Shown piece after piece: positions 8,726 through 18,012 of a stretch of 64,000 bases of DNA. The notes under the pieces were generated by a model. It saw only the letters and a list, made by a program, of their open reading frames with translations, did not search any database and had not been told where the DNA came from. The position numbers and the translations under genes are program-made. The stretch is from the IMG/VR virus record IMGVR_UViG_3300028840_004242, positions 23,831-87,830 of that record. One strand, written 5' to 3'. Every line of letters begins with the position of its first letter. The stretch's first letter is position 1. This DNA is from a virus.

Positions 8726-11700
8726 CAAATCCAATTTATACACAGGAGGACTTTCAGGGCTACAAAGACGATGCCGTTCCTGGTAGCGCAACCACGAAAG
8801 CCTCGCTTAATAATGATTGGACGCAGAATACTGATGAGAACTTCCGCATCCGTTTTGCCGTTGTGGAGTCGAACAACAAGGCGGAAGCTAACCCGATGTT
8901 CGAACTGGAATACCGCTACGATTCCACCGGCACGGGGTCAAGCTATGGCTCTTGGACTCAAGTAACAACCACATCAGTCGAAATAGCCTTCTCGACTACC
9001 ACCTACTATACTGACGGCGACCTTGACAATAACAAGCGGGTTTATGACGGAGGTGCATCGTCCAGCGGAGATTTCGGTGAGCTGAGTGACGGCGCAACCA
9101 ACGACACGATTGCTGACACCATCGACTTCGGGGGAAATGAGTTCTGTGAGATGGAGGTCTGCCTCCAGATTAATTCTGTGAACGTTGTCAATGGTGGTTT
9201 GATACAGGTTAGGGTTAAAGACCCGAATTTATCGACATTTGACGAGACGCCCACGATCACGATTTCCTCGCCTACCACTACCACGAGTACTACCACTACC
9301 ACCTTTAGTACTACAAGTACCAGCACCTATTCAACCACAAGTACCAGTACAAGCACTCAAACAAGTACAAGTACCAGCACTCAAACAAGTACAAGTACCA
9401 GCACCTATTCTACCACAAGCACCAGTACAAGCACCTACTCAACTACCAGCACAAGCACCAGCACTTTCAGTACAACCACTACCTTTAGTACAACTAGTAC
9501 TACAACTACCGAACCTCCTTCTACTTGTAATATACAACAGTATGGAGGTACTAATAATTATCAACTAGTATGGTTGCCTGGTGGTGAAATATTAATAACC
9601 ACTGATGATGAACTTACAGCCTCAGAAACTTTGGAGTTCCTATTAGAGTGTGAAGGGGAGGCTGCTACTACCACTACCACTACCACTACTTTTACTACGA
9701 CCAGTACAAGTACCAGCACCTACTCAACAACCAGCACCTATTCTACCACCAGTACAAGTACCAGCACCTATTCAACTACCAGCACCTATTCTACCACCAG
9801 TACTTCTACTAGTACCTATTCTACCACCAGTACTAGCACTCAAACAAGTACCAGCACTAGCACCTTAAGTACAACCAGCACCAGTACCAGTACAAGCACT
9901 TCAACCTATTCAACCACCAGTACAAGCACCAGCACTTCTACCAGTACCTATTCAACTACCAGTACAAGTACCAGTACAAGCACCAGTACCAGCACATACT
10001 CAACCACAAGTACCAGTACCAGTACAAGTACCAGTTCCTATTCAACTACCAGTACAAGTACCAGAACAAGCACAAGTACTTCAACCTATTCAACCACTAG
10101 CACATCTACTAGCACAAGTACTTCAACCTATTCAACCACAAGTACCAGTACCAGCACTAGTACATATTCAACCACAAGTACCAGTACCAGCACAAGTACC
10201 AGCACATACTCAACAACCAGCACAAGCACCAGCACATACTCAACCACCAGCACCAGCACTAGTACATATTCAACCACAAGTACCAGCACTAGCACAAGCA
10301 CCAGCACATACTCAACCACAAGTACAAGTACCAGCACAAGCACCAGCACATACTCAACAACCAGTACCAGCACAAGCACCAGTACCAGCACATACTCTAC
10401 TACAAGTACCAGTACCAGCACAAGCACCAGTACCTATTCAACCACAAGCACCAGTACCAGTACTTCTACCAGCACATACTCAACTACAAGTACCAGTACC
10501 AGCACAAGCACCAGTACCTATTCAACCACAAGCACCAGCACATACTCTACCACAAGCACTAGTACCAGCACATACTCTACCACAAGTAGCAGTACCAGCA
10601 CATACTCAACTACAAGTACCAGTACCAGTACCAGCACCAGTACATACTCAACAACCAGCACTTCTACCAGCACATACTCAACAACCAGTACCAGTACAAG
10701 CACCAGCACCAGTACATACTCAACAACCAGCACCAGCACCAGCACCTATTCAACCACAAGTACCAGTACAAGCACCAGCACCAGTACATACTCAACAACC
10801 AGCACCAGCACCAGCACATACTCAACCACAAGTACCAGTACCAGTACAAGCACCAGCACATACTCTACCACAAGTACAAGTACTAGTACATATTCAACCA
10901 CAAGTAGCAGTACCAGCACTTCTACCAGCACATACTCAACAACCAGCACTTCTACCAGCACATACTCAACAACCAGCACAAGCACCAGCACATACTCAAC
11001 CACAAGTACCAGTACCAGCACAAGTACCAGCACATACTCTACTACAAGTACCAGCACCAGCACATACTCTACTACAAGTACCAGTACCAGCACAAGCACA
11101 AGCACCAGCACTTTCAGTACAACTAGTACCTTCAGTACCACTACAACTACAGAACCAGGAGAAACTACCACCAGTTCCACAACTACTACTTCCTTTACAA
11201 GCACCAGCACCAGCACATACTCAACTACCAGCACAAGCACCAGCACATACTCAACCACAAGTACCAGTACCAGTACCTACTCTACCACAAGTACCAGTAC
11301 CAGCACAAGCACCAGCACATACTCAACCACAAGTACAAGCACTAGTACATATTCAACCACCAGCACATCTACTAGTACAAGCACTTCAACCTATTCAACC
11401 ACAAGTACCAGTACCAGTACAAGTACCAGTACCTATTCAACCACAAGCACCAGTACCAGTACTTCTACCAGCACCTACTCAACAACCAGCACATCTACTA
11501 GTACAAGCACCAGCACATACTCTACTACAAGTACCAGCACCAGTACTTCTACCAGCACCTACTCAACAACCAGCACCTACTCTACTACAAGCACCAGCAC
11601 CTACTCAACAACCAGCACATCTACTAGTACAAGCACCAGCACATACTCTACTACAAGTACCAGCACCAGTACTTCTACCAGCACATACTCAACCACAAGT

Positions 11701-13677
11701 ACAAGCACCAGCACATACTCAACCACAAGTACAAGTACCAGCACAAGCACCAGCACATACTCAACTACCAGTACTTCTACCAGTACATACTCGACAACCA
11801 GCACCAGCACCAGCACCAGCACCAGCACATACTCAACCACAAGTACCAGTACCAGTACAAGTACCAGCACATACTCAACCACAAGTACAAGTACCAGCAC
11901 CTACTCTACAACCAGTACATCTACTAGCACAAGTACCAGCACATACTCAACCACCAGTACCAGCACTAGTACATATTCAACAACCAGCACAAGCACCAGT
12001 ACTTCTACCAGCACCTCAACTTATAGCACTACCAGTACCTTCAGTACCACTACGACTACAGAACCAGGAGAAACTACCACTAGTTCTACAACCACTACTT
12101 CCTTTACAAGCACCAGCACATCTACCTTCAGCACAACTAGCACCAGTTCTAGTACTTCTACCAGTACCTACTCAACCACCAGTACCAGTACCAGTACCAG
12201 TACAAGCACTTACTCTACAACCAGTACAAGTACCAGCACATACTCAACCACAAGTACCAGTACCAGTACAAGTACCAGCACATACTCAACCACCAGCACT
12301 AGTACTTCAACCTATTCAACCACCAGTACAAGCACCAGTACTTCTACCAGTACATATTCAACCACAAGTACAAGCACCAGTACAAGCACCAGTACATACT
12401 CAACTACCAGCACTAGTACTTCAACCTATTCAACCACCAGTACAAGTACCAGCACCAGCACATCTACCTTCAGCACAACTAGCACCAGCACATCCACCTT
12501 CAGCACAACTAGCACCAGCACATCTACCTTCAGCACAACCAGCACCAGCACATACTCTACCACAAGTACCAGCACATCCACCTTTAGTACCACCAGTACA
12601 AGCACCAGCACATACTCTACCACAAGTACCAGCACATACTCAACCACAAGTACCAGCACATACTCAACCACAAGTACCAGCACATACTCTACTACAAGCA
12701 CTAGCACATACTCAACCACAAGTACCAGTACCAGCACCTACTCAACCACAAGTACCAGTACCAGCACTAGTACATATTCAACCACAAGTACCAGTACCAG
12801 CACAAGTACCAGCACATACTCAACAACCAGCACAAGCACAAGCACCTATTCGACCACCAGTACAAGCACAAGCACCAGTACCAGTACCAGTACCAGTACC
12901 TACTCTACTACTAGTACAAGCACCAGTACAAGCACCAGCACATACTCTACCACAAGTACCAGCACATCCACCTTTAGTACCACCAGTACAAGCACAAGCA
13001 CCAGCACCAGTACCAGCACAAGTACCTACTCGACAACCAGCACAAGTACCTACTCGACAACCAGTACCAGTACCAGCACAAGCACAAGCACAAGCACCTT
13101 CAGTACCACTAGTACTCTCAGCACAACGAGCACTACTGGAACAGGAACAACTTCTAGTACTTCTACCAGCACCTTCAGTACAACCAGCACCTATTCAACC
13201 ACAAGTACCAGCACATCTACTTCTAGTACTTACAGTACCACTACGACTACATACCCTCCCTCTGAGGAGCCCCACATTGGATTTACCCGTGACGAGGTCA
13301 CGTTAGGATATAAAAGAGATGTTGTAACATTAGGATTTAAGGAGGTGATTGAGGTGGGCAGCACACCAAAAGTAAAGAACTTTTTCAAGCAACCTTGGGA
13401 GTCCTTCGTGCCATATGGTGACTTTGAGGATGTACTCGAGAGTGGAGAAACTATAGACACCAATAACTCTACCGTAACTGCTAAGGATAAGGACGGCAAT
13501 GCTGTTACTGATATATTGTCAGGCAGTCCCTATGTGGTAGATGTTTACAAATACTGTCAAAGAGTGGTTAGCGGGGATCCAGACTTAGATCCTTATCTAA
13601 TCACTTTTCGCATACAGACTAATCTTAACAATAAATGGGAAGTTGATGTTAAGATGAAAGTAGGTGAGTTAGTATGA
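8722..13677 (+). CDS. Giant Ser/Thr/Tyr-repeat fibre protein (mucin-like)
   Basis: 1,651 residues. Residues 1-180 form a beta-rich head domain. Residues about 183-261 and 314-1510 are almost entirely alternating Thr and Ser, broken by Tyr or Phe in the module YSTTSTST with even spacings. A small folded insert (STCNIQQYGGTNNYQ region, about 267-313) and two copies of a TTTTTEPGETTTSS linker interrupt it. Residues 1511-1651 are a non-repetitive C-terminal domain (EEPHIGFTRDEVTLGYKRD at its start). The DNA is a degenerate AGTACCAGCACA-type repeat, yet the frame is kept open for nearly 5 kb, so coding is under selection. The composition is that of a mucin-like, potentially O-glycosylated stalk. 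Confidence 0.9.
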   Translation: MTNPIYTQEDFQGYKDDAVPGSATTKASLNNDWTQNTDENFRIRFAVVESNNKAEANPMFELEYRYDSTGTGSSYGSWTQVTTTSVEIAFSTTTYYTDGDLDNNKRVYDGGASSSGDFGELSDGATNDTIADTIDFGGNEFCEMEVCLQINSVNVVNGGLIQVRVKDPNLSTFDETPTITISSPTTTTSTTTTTFSTTSTSTYSTTSTSTSTQTSTSTSTQTSTSTSTYSTTSTSTSTYSTTSTSTSTFSTTTTFSTTSTTTTEPPSTCNIQQYGGTNNYQLVWLPGGEILITTDDELTASETLEFLLECEGEAATTTTTTTTFTTTSTSTSTYSTTSTYSTTSTSTSTYSTTSTYSTTSTSTSTYSTTSTSTQTSTSTSTLSTTSTSTSTSTSTYSTTSTSTSTSTSTYSTTSTSTSTSTSTSTYSTTSTSTSTSTSSYSTTSTSTRTSTSTSTYSTTSTSTSTSTSTYSTTSTSTSTSTYSTTSTSTSTSTSTYSTTSTSTSTYSTTSTSTSTYSTTSTSTSTSTSTYSTTSTSTSTSTSTYSTTSTSTSTSTSTYSTTSTSTSTSTSTYSTTSTSTSTSTSTYSTTSTSTSTSTSTYSTTSTSTYSTTSTSTSTYSTTSSSTSTYSTTSTSTSTSTSTYSTTSTSTSTYSTTSTSTSTSTSTYSTTSTSTSTYSTTSTSTSTSTSTYSTTSTSTSTYSTTSTSTSTSTSTYSTTSTSTSTYSTTSSSTSTSTSTYSTTSTSTSTYSTTSTSTSTYSTTSTSTSTSTSTYSTTSTSTSTYSTTSTSTSTSTSTSTFSTTSTFSTTTTTEPGETTTSSTTTTSFTSTSTSTYSTTSTSTSTYSTTSTSTSTYSTTSTSTSTSTSTYSTTSTSTSTYSTTSTSTSTSTSTYSTTSTSTSTSTSTYSTTSTSTSTSTSTYSTTSTSTSTSTSTYSTTSTSTSTSTSTYSTTSTYSTTSTSTYSTTSTSTSTSTSTYSTTSTSTSTSTSTYSTTSTSTSTYSTTSTSTSTSTSTYSTTSTSTSTYSTTSTSTSTSTSTYSTTSTSTSTSTSTYSTTSTSTSTYSTTSTSTSTSTSTYSTTSTSTSTYSTTSTSTSTSTSTSTYSTTSTFSTTTTTEPGETTTSSTTTTSFTSTSTSTFSTTSTSSSTSTSTYSTTSTSTSTSTSTYSTTSTSTSTYSTTSTSTSTSTSTYSTTSTSTSTYSTTSTSTSTSTSTYSTTSTSTSTSTSTYSTTSTSTSTYSTTSTSTSTSTSTFSTTSTSTSTFSTTSTSTSTFSTTSTSTYSTTSTSTSTFSTTSTSTSTYSTTSTSTYSTTSTSTYSTTSTSTYSTTSTSTYSTTSTSTSTYSTTSTSTSTSTYSTTSTSTSTSTSTYSTTSTSTSTYSTTSTSTSTSTSTSTSTYSTTSTSTSTSTSTYSTTSTSTSTFSTTSTSTSTSTSTSTSTYSTTSTSTYSTTSTSTSTSTSTSTFSTTSTLSTTSTTGTGTTSSTSTSTFSTTSTYSTTSTSTSTSSTYSTTTTTYPPSEEPHIGFTRDEVTLGYKRDVVTLGFKEVIEVGSTPKVKNFFKQPWESFVPYGDFEDVLESGETIDTNNSTVTAKDKDGNAVTDILSGSPYVVDVYKYCQRVVSGDPDLDPYLITFRIQTNLNNKWEVDVKMKVGELV

Positions 13678-14030
13678 GTGATTGGAATGGAATAGAAGAT
13701 AGAAGGAAACACATAAGGAGGGAATCAGATAGATCCGTCTGTGCATTTCATGATATCAAATGTTCTGCTATTCATAAAAATGAAGCACATATAGAACAAT
13801 TATTCGAGAGAACGGCAACTAAGGAGGATTTGAAGGAAATGAGAGAAGATATTAAATCTAGGGCACCACGATGGGTCTTGATAATATTAGTAGGTATAAC
13901 GATTACGATGTTTGGATGGATAGCTACGAGAATGGAGGAGAAATTTGATACCATACACACTATCAAGGCTAATCAAGAAGTACTACTCAAGGCGTTTCAT
14001 ATCCAACCTAAACAGAAAGGAGGTGAATGA
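13674..14030 (+). CDS. Small membrane protein, holin-like
   Basis: 118 residues. The N-terminal 60 residues are charged (DRRKHIRRESDR, then a helical ERTATKEDLKEMREDIKSR), followed by one transmembrane helix (WVLIILVGITITMFGWIA, about 67-84) and a short amphipathic tail. The layout resembles XhlA-like haemolysin/holin accessory proteins. It overlaps the fibre gene and the next small gene by 4 bases each. Holin function is inference from topology and position. Confidence 0.6.
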   Translation: MSDWNGIEDRRKHIRRESDRSVCAFHDIKCSAIHKNEAHIEQLFERTATKEDLKEMREDIKSRAPRWVLIILVGITITMFGWIATRMEEKFDTIHTIKANQEVLLKAFHIQPKQKGGE

Positions 14031-14230
14031 GTATGAAGGATATCCTTTTAAAGCTGTTCAGTATTTTGTTTGGTCTCTTGACGCCAGAAATGTTGAAGGA
14101 TTTAATGGACCATGTGCTGGATTTTATCGAGGATAAAGTTGCCAGCACTGATGCAGATTGGGACGATAAAATATTTCTACCCATTTGCAATTTAATTAGA
14201 GTGTCATTCAACATTCCGGACAATGATTAA
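14027..14230 (+). CDS. Small hypothetical protein in lysis-like block
   Basis: 67 residues after AAAGGAGGTG; either ATG 14027 or ATG 14033 could be used. The N-terminus is amphipathic (DILLKLFSILFGLLTPEMLKDL), the rest acidic. No family recognised. It is followed by a strong terminator, so it ends the fibre transcription unit. Confidence 0.65.
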   Translation: MSMKDILLKLFSILFGLLTPEMLKDLMDHVLDFIEDKVASTDADWDDKIFLPICNLIRVSFNIPDND

Positions 14231-14251
14231 TCTTCAACAGCCTTGCAGCCG

Positions 14252-14288
14252 AAAGTGGCTGTCTGATAGAGACAGCCACTTTAATTTA
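14252..14288 (+). terminator. Rho-independent terminator
   Basis: Perfect 13-bp stem AAAGTGGCTGTCT with AGACAGCCACTTT around a GATAG loop, followed by TTTAATTTA. It closes the fibre and holin-like operon. Confidence 0.85.
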
Positions 14289-14298
14289 GGAGAATAAA

Positions 14299-14463
14299 AT
14301 GAAGTGGTTAGGTATAATCTTGAAGGCCTTTTTTGAATCACTTTTAGGTCTTTTAAAGAAAGAAACTCAAACCATGGAGGTAGGTCATAGTAATGGAGAC
14401 ACCGAAAAAAGACTACATGACAAAATTAATGATACTTGGAGTAAGCCTTCTGATCCTAAGTAG
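14299..14463 (+). CDS. 54-residue hypothetical protein
   Basis: ATG 14299 follows TTTAGGAGAA, a good ribosome site, and the frame closes at TAG 14461-14463. The N-terminal 20 residues are amphipathic-hydrophobic (KWLGIILKAFFESLLGLL) and the remainder charged. The following lipoprotein gene starts inside it in another frame, the overlapping arrangement seen in Rz/Rz1 spanin pairs, although the N-terminal helix is weak for an inner-membrane spanin. Confidence 0.5.
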   Translation: MKWLGIILKAFFESLLGLLKKETQTMEVGHSNGDTEKRLHDKINDTWSKPSDPK

Positions 14464-14620
14464 CTGTACTTGGATGGCACCTAAAATTAAGACCATTTAT
14501 GTGCCTGAAGGTGATGCGGTGATGCTCAGGCAGGATGTAAAGAATGTAGATATATGGGCTAAGGCTAAAGATCAGGCTCCTGTTCCAGGAAAGATGACTT
14601 TAGAAGAAGGTTGGATGTGA
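14393..14620 (+). CDS. Small lipoprotein (outer-membrane spanin candidate)
   Basis: 75 residues with a lipobox LSSC (Cys25) after a hydrophobic segment, then a short periplasmic part ending PGKMTLEEGWM. This is the shape of small phage lysis-region lipoproteins that pair with a membrane-anchored partner to fuse envelopes in Gram-negative hosts. The frame overlaps the preceding 54-residue gene. ATG 14417 is an alternative start. A Gram-negative host is implied if this is a spanin (inference). Confidence 0.55.
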   Translation: METPKKDYMTKLMILGVSLLILSSCTWMAPKIKTIYVPEGDAVMLRQDVKNVDIWAKAKDQAPVPGKMTLEEGWM

Positions 14621-14660
14621 CTGTCTGACCCTAGGTACCACCGTGAGTGGAAATCAGAAC

Positions 14661-14918
14661 TTAACGCTTTGGAACAGTAGGTTTCTTTTCAGGTCGATAC
14701 ACTACACTGTCTCTCCAGTATTCTAAGTAATCTATTCTAATTAGGTTTTCTGCTATACTCGCTTCTAGTCTCATCACATCCTTTTGTAGCATAGCAATCT
14801 CTTGAGCTAACTGTTTATTTCCTTCTAGGGGTTCTCTAAGCATCTGATTATTAGATACCAGGTAACCTAGAATAAATCCACTAATAATAAGAGCCACACC
14901 AAATATCAATTCTTTCAT
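14661..14918 (-). CDS. Membrane-anchored coiled-coil protein
   Basis: 85 residues: an N-terminal transmembrane helix (LIFGVALIISGFILGYLV, about 4-21) then a coiled coil (EGNKQLAQEIAMLQKDVMRL). It is the last gene of the long minus-strand block and converges with the lipoprotein gene. The shape fits an inner-membrane spanin, but its strand matches the replication block, so another function is as likely. Its ATG overlaps the upstream stop (ATGA). Confidence 0.55.
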   Translation of the reverse strand: MKELIFGVALIISGFILGYLVSNNQMLREPLEGNKQLAQEIAMLQKDVMRLEASIAENLIRIDYLEYWRDSVVYRPEKKPTVPKR

Positions 14919-15628
14919 ATTACCTCTACTTTACTCACTTTCCCTTTCTTGCTGTTATGGAATGTCCTGTTGGCAGCTATATTGATGTCCTCTGCATGGC
15001 TGACCATTATGATTTGCAGTCCAAGTCGATCACAGACCATTTTGAGCATTTCGCTGACCTTATCCTGCCTGTCTGGGCTGACATTACGGAAAGGCTCATC
15101 AAGTATAAATGTTGGTCTATTCTTTTTGAGAGACCAGTAAGCAATTCTGAGAGCAAAGCTGGCGATATCTTTGACTCCTCCACCACTGCTATCTTTTGGA
15201 CGTTGATCGACACCTTCCTCTCTGAAGAGCAAGTCACACTCTGTTCTGTTTCTTCGTATGGTAATTTTAACGACAAACTCTGGCCAGTCTGGGTCAACGG
15301 CTTCAATGGCAGTAGTGACGAGAGAACTGATGTGGAACTCAAGTCTTTCTTGAGTCTTTTTAGCCACCTCCTGGATAATGGCGAGGGCACGAGCGCCATC
15401 TTCTATTTTCCTTTCTGTCTCTTCCTTCTTAACCTGTAACGAGTAATACTGCTGTCTGATGGATTCTTGAGCAGTTTTGAGTTCATGGTACTTTCTTTGA
15501 ATTTCTGAAAATTTCTCAGTACTGAAGGGATATGCAACCGTTTTGTTCATACTGCTTTCATCTACAACTAGGGTTTTATTCCCAGTCGTAGTTAGCTTTG
15601 AGCTCCGAGTAATCTTTCTGGATTTCAT
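14915..15628 (-). CDS. SbcC/Rad50-like ATPase, C-terminal half
   Basis: 237 residues from ATG 15628, placed by a GAGG eight bases upstream. A coiled-coil entry (KFSEIQRKYHELKTAQESI) leads to the ABC signature DSSGGGVKDIASFALRIA and Walker B/D-loop TFILDEPFRNVSPDRQDK, then MVSHAEDI. There is no Walker A and no zinc hook here: those are in the separate gene at 16,957-18,012. It would act with SbcD as the gp46-like part of a nuclease complex that processes DNA ends for recombination-dependent replication. Confidence 0.85.
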   Translation of the reverse strand: MKSRKITRSSKLTTTGNKTLVVDESSMNKTVAYPFSTEKFSEIQRKYHELKTAQESIRQQYYSLQVKKEETERKIEDGARALAIIQEVAKKTQERLEFHISSLVTTAIEAVDPDWPEFVVKITIRRNRTECDLLFREEGVDQRPKDSSGGGVKDIASFALRIAYWSLKKNRPTFILDEPFRNVSPDRQDKVSEMLKMVCDRLGLQIIMVSHAEDINIAANRTFHNSKKGKVSKVEVI

Positions 15629-15818
15629 TCTCAATTTCCTCGAGTTCTGAAGTTAAGGTAACAATCTTAATTTTAGCTTCATTATAGTCCTTAACGTCAA
15701 ATTCTTCTTTAAGTGATTTATACATCTCCTCCAGTCTGCCTTCCTCCCTAGAGAGATTGCTCTTAGCCTCTTCTAAAGAGCTTCCTAGCTTCTCAAGGTC
15801 TTTCAGTATATCATCCAT
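15576..15818 (-). CDS. Small coiled-coil protein between SbcD and SbcC C-half
   Basis: 80 residues, almost all heptad-like helix (LEKLGSSLEEAKSNLSREEG and onward). It overlaps the end of sbcD (ATGGATGA) and the start of the ATPase C-half by 53 bases. It probably supplies the descending arm of the Rad50-like coiled coil as a separate chain. A frameshift joining it to the ATPase half is possible but I see no slippery site. Confidence 0.7.
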   Translation of the reverse strand: MDDILKDLEKLGSSLEEAKSNLSREEGRLEEMYKSLKEEFDVKDYNEAKIKIVTLTSELEEIENEIQKDYSELKANYDWE

Positions 15819-16752
15819 CTGACAGGACTCCTTCTATTAACTTCCTCACACTCGGTTTAACACGGTGTGATTTAAGGTATGAATCAATATTGTGTTTAAA
15901 ATCTAGCCCTTCGATTTGGACGTCTTTGCGGACCCCTTCCACGAAGGCTTCCAGCTTTTCATTCCTTTCTTTTTCTTCCGCTGCTTGATCCACACGGAGA
16001 ACCTCAGTGATGGGAGCCAATGGGTGTACTTCATGTTTTTCCACCGTCCTTCCTACTGTGTCGTAAATGTATATGCAAGGTATGTGATGAATTTGATCTA
16101 TGGTAGATCGCATTAGGCTACCACAATTAATGAGTACCCTATTGTTTGCCTTAATTAGGAAACTTCTATGGTTGTCACCTGTAACTATGAGGTCAAATTT
16201 AGTTCTTCTGAGTAAAAGTTCACCTTGTTCATAGTCAGTCTGTCCTGGCCATAGGGGGTCGCCTGATACCACCATACGGTGTGTGACCCATACATGGAGC
16301 CCAGAGGCATCACAGGGCTCGGGTATGGCGGCATTCCAGCCTGAGCCGTAGAAGTGTACTCTATCTGCAAAGGTGCTAGGTCTTCCAAATTCTAAGATTG
16401 ATTCTTCTTTTAGGATCCTTATTACACCCGCCGCAGCCAGCACCCCCATAGGTGTATCCCTCAAGTCGCTGGTATGGTAGCGCATGTCATGTTGACCAGG
16501 AACAGTGAGTACTTTTATACCATCATTAGATAGAACATTTTTCCATCTTTCTATCCAATCTGTTTTCATCCTGTCCCTGGCTTTGAAGCTGTCGAACATA
16601 TCCCCAGGCTGTAGAATATATTTGCATCTATTCTGTACAGCCATTCCTATCATCCAGCTTATCTTGCGGTGCTGTGTAGCTGGATAATCGTCAATACGGT
16701 TCCTCGGGGTTTTGTCCGTAAGGTGCCAGTCACCCGTTATCAGTAGTTTCAC
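15811..16752 (-). CDS. sbcD: SbcD/Mre11-like nuclease (gp47 type)
   Basis: 313 residues from GTG 16752, which follows TTGGAGAAG and gives the typical opening KLLITGDWHL. Phosphoesterase motifs visible: GDWHL (D-x-H), QPGDMFDS (GDxxD), PGQHDMR (GNHD-like, with Gln for Asn) and VTGDNHRS. Members are Mn2+-dependent exo/endonucleases that pair with SbcC/Rad50. It lies between the two halves of the split SbcC-like ATPase, confirming a joint role. Confidence 0.88.
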   Translation of the reverse strand: MKLLITGDWHLTDKTPRNRIDDYPATQHRKISWMIGMAVQNRCKYILQPGDMFDSFKARDRMKTDWIERWKNVLSNDGIKVLTVPGQHDMRYHTSDLRDTPMGVLAAAGVIRILKEESILEFGRPSTFADRVHFYGSGWNAAIPEPCDASGLHVWVTHRMVVSGDPLWPGQTDYEQGELLLRRTKFDLIVTGDNHRSFLIKANNRVLINCGSLMRSTIDQIHHIPCIYIYDTVGRTVEKHEVHPLAPITEVLRVDQAAEEKERNEKLEAFVEGVRKDVQIEGLDFKHNIDSYLKSHRVKPSVRKLIEGVLSDG

Positions 16753-16957
16753 ATTCTTCTCCAATTACAATGCCTTTAGGTACAAATACCATCGACTGGC
16801 TGACGGTAACTTTTGTCATCAAGTGTCCTACACCAATAGCGATTATATTCTTATATAGAGTACCTTCAGGTATCTCCATCTTCTCCGTAACCTCTTCACC
16901 AGTAACTCCGCCTTCTGGCGGATGTGATACTTTATGAACTTCTTCCCATTTGTACAT
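16730..16957 (-). CDS. Hypothetical protein between SbcC N-half and SbcD
   Basis: 75 residues from ATG 16957, which overlaps the upstream stop as TAATG. The sequence (MYKWEEVHKVSHPPEGGVTG, then a beta-rich TKVTVSQSMVFVPKGIVIGE) matches nothing I know. Its place inside the sbcCD cluster is the only hint of function. Confidence 0.7.
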   Translation of the reverse strand: MYKWEEVHKVSHPPEGGVTGEEVTEKMEIPEGTLYKNIIAIGVGHLMTKVTVSQSMVFVPKGIVIGEECETTDNG

Positions 16958-18012
16958 TACCAAGCCCTCCCACACAGCGGACAAGCGTTTGTGCTTTTTA
17001 GCAAGCTGTCATATTTGGACTGTAAATTTCTTACGTGCTTATTTGCTGAATTCACGACGATTTCTGCTTCGTCTATACGCTTACATACACTTTTTAACTG
17101 CCTTATTTGCACCAAAAGCTGTTGCCTTCGTGTAACCTTCTGTGATAACTGCACATACTTATCCTCAACTGACAGCCACTCTTTGCCCCTCTCCACAGCT
17201 TTGCTGTAGTTGTCCACCTGCATTAATAAATAACTGAGTCTTCCTTTTTTGATCTTTATATTATCTCTTCTTTCGAGTTTCCACATCAGATTGATGTAGT
17301 GATCCTCAACTTTTAACCAATGGCTGTACTCTTTTATCTTATCTTCAACTGATCTTATGTTCTCAATCTTTTCATTAAGAATATATATTCTGTATTTAAT
17401 CTTATCAGTCCTATTTATGTTCTCTTTTACTCTTAGTATTTTAGGACCAACTTCATCTATCCAGGCAAGTGACTCCAGGTCATTCTCTGCTTTAAATATA
17501 TCTTCGTTGATTATCTTCAGCGCAAGGTTAGCTTTGGATACTATGCTGTTTACCTTACTCATACTTTCATCTATTATGTCAAGCCCTACTGCCTCATTGA
17601 GCTTTCGGGCTACACTGCCTGGACTGTCAAGTATGAGAAAATAAGGATCGTCCTGCCCTTGAAGGTTAACTTCATTCATCTGTGATGCTTCCAGTACTTC
17701 ATCAGGCAAGTCAGATTTTATTGCTTTCAGTTCTTTTCCATTTACAAGGTAACTGTTTTCACTATCAGACTTATTGCGGAAGATGGTAGCATCATTGAAT
17801 TCTAATCCTGTTGTAGTTACGCTACCTTTGGGTGCGAAGTAGGAACGGAATCCTTCACCTAAAGGGCGGTTCTGGAGAGCCCAATTAAGAGCTCTCCAGA
17901 TTGAGGATTTACCGCTATGCGAAGTGCCCTTTATGACATTAAGGCCTTTATCAAACTCTAGTACAGAGTGTTCGTGTCTTTGGTAGTATTTTATTTCAGC
18001 CGTCTCTAGCAT
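16957..18012 (-). CDS. sbcC: SbcC/Rad50-like ATPase, N-terminal half ending at zinc hook
   Basis: About 351 residues (ATG 18012; ATG 18027 is the alternative). Walker A is GTSHSGKSSIWRALN near residue 30, followed by Q-loop region QGQDDPY and then a long coiled coil. The protein ends ten residues after NACPLCGRAW, so the CxxC zinc hook is its C-terminus instead of the centre. The returning coiled coil and Walker B half are in separate genes (15,576-15,818 and 14,915-15,628). Normal SbcC/gp46 proteins are one chain, so this is a natural split at the hook. Confidence 0.88.
   Translation of the reverse strand: MLETAEIKYYQRHEHSVLEFDKGLNVIKGTSHSGKSSIWRALNWALQNRPLGEGFRSYFAPKGSVTTTGLEFNDATIFRNKSDSENSYLVNGKELKAIKSDLPDEVLEASQMNEVNLQGQDDPYFLILDSPGSVARKLNEAVGLDIIDESMSKVNSIVSKANLALKIINEDIFKAENDLESLAWIDEVGPKILRVKENINRTDKIKYRIYILNEKIENIRSVEDKIKEYSHWLKVEDHYINLMWKLERRDNIKIKKGRLSYLLMQVDNYSKAVERGKEWLSVEDKYVQLSQKVTRRQQLLVQIRQLKSVCKRIDEAEIVVNSANKHVRNLQSKYDSLLKSTNACPLCGRAW

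Noticed and set aside
10128-12737. Several minus-strand open frames encoding Leu/Val repeats (LVLVVEYVLVLV)
   Set aside because: They are reverse-strand images of the AGTACCAGCACA-type repeat of the fibre gene, have no ribosome sites and exist only because the repeat lacks stops.
15576-15818. Programmed frameshift joining the coiled-coil gene to the SbcC C-half
   Set aside because: No slippery heptamer seen in the overlap, and the C-half has its own well-spaced GAGG and ATG.
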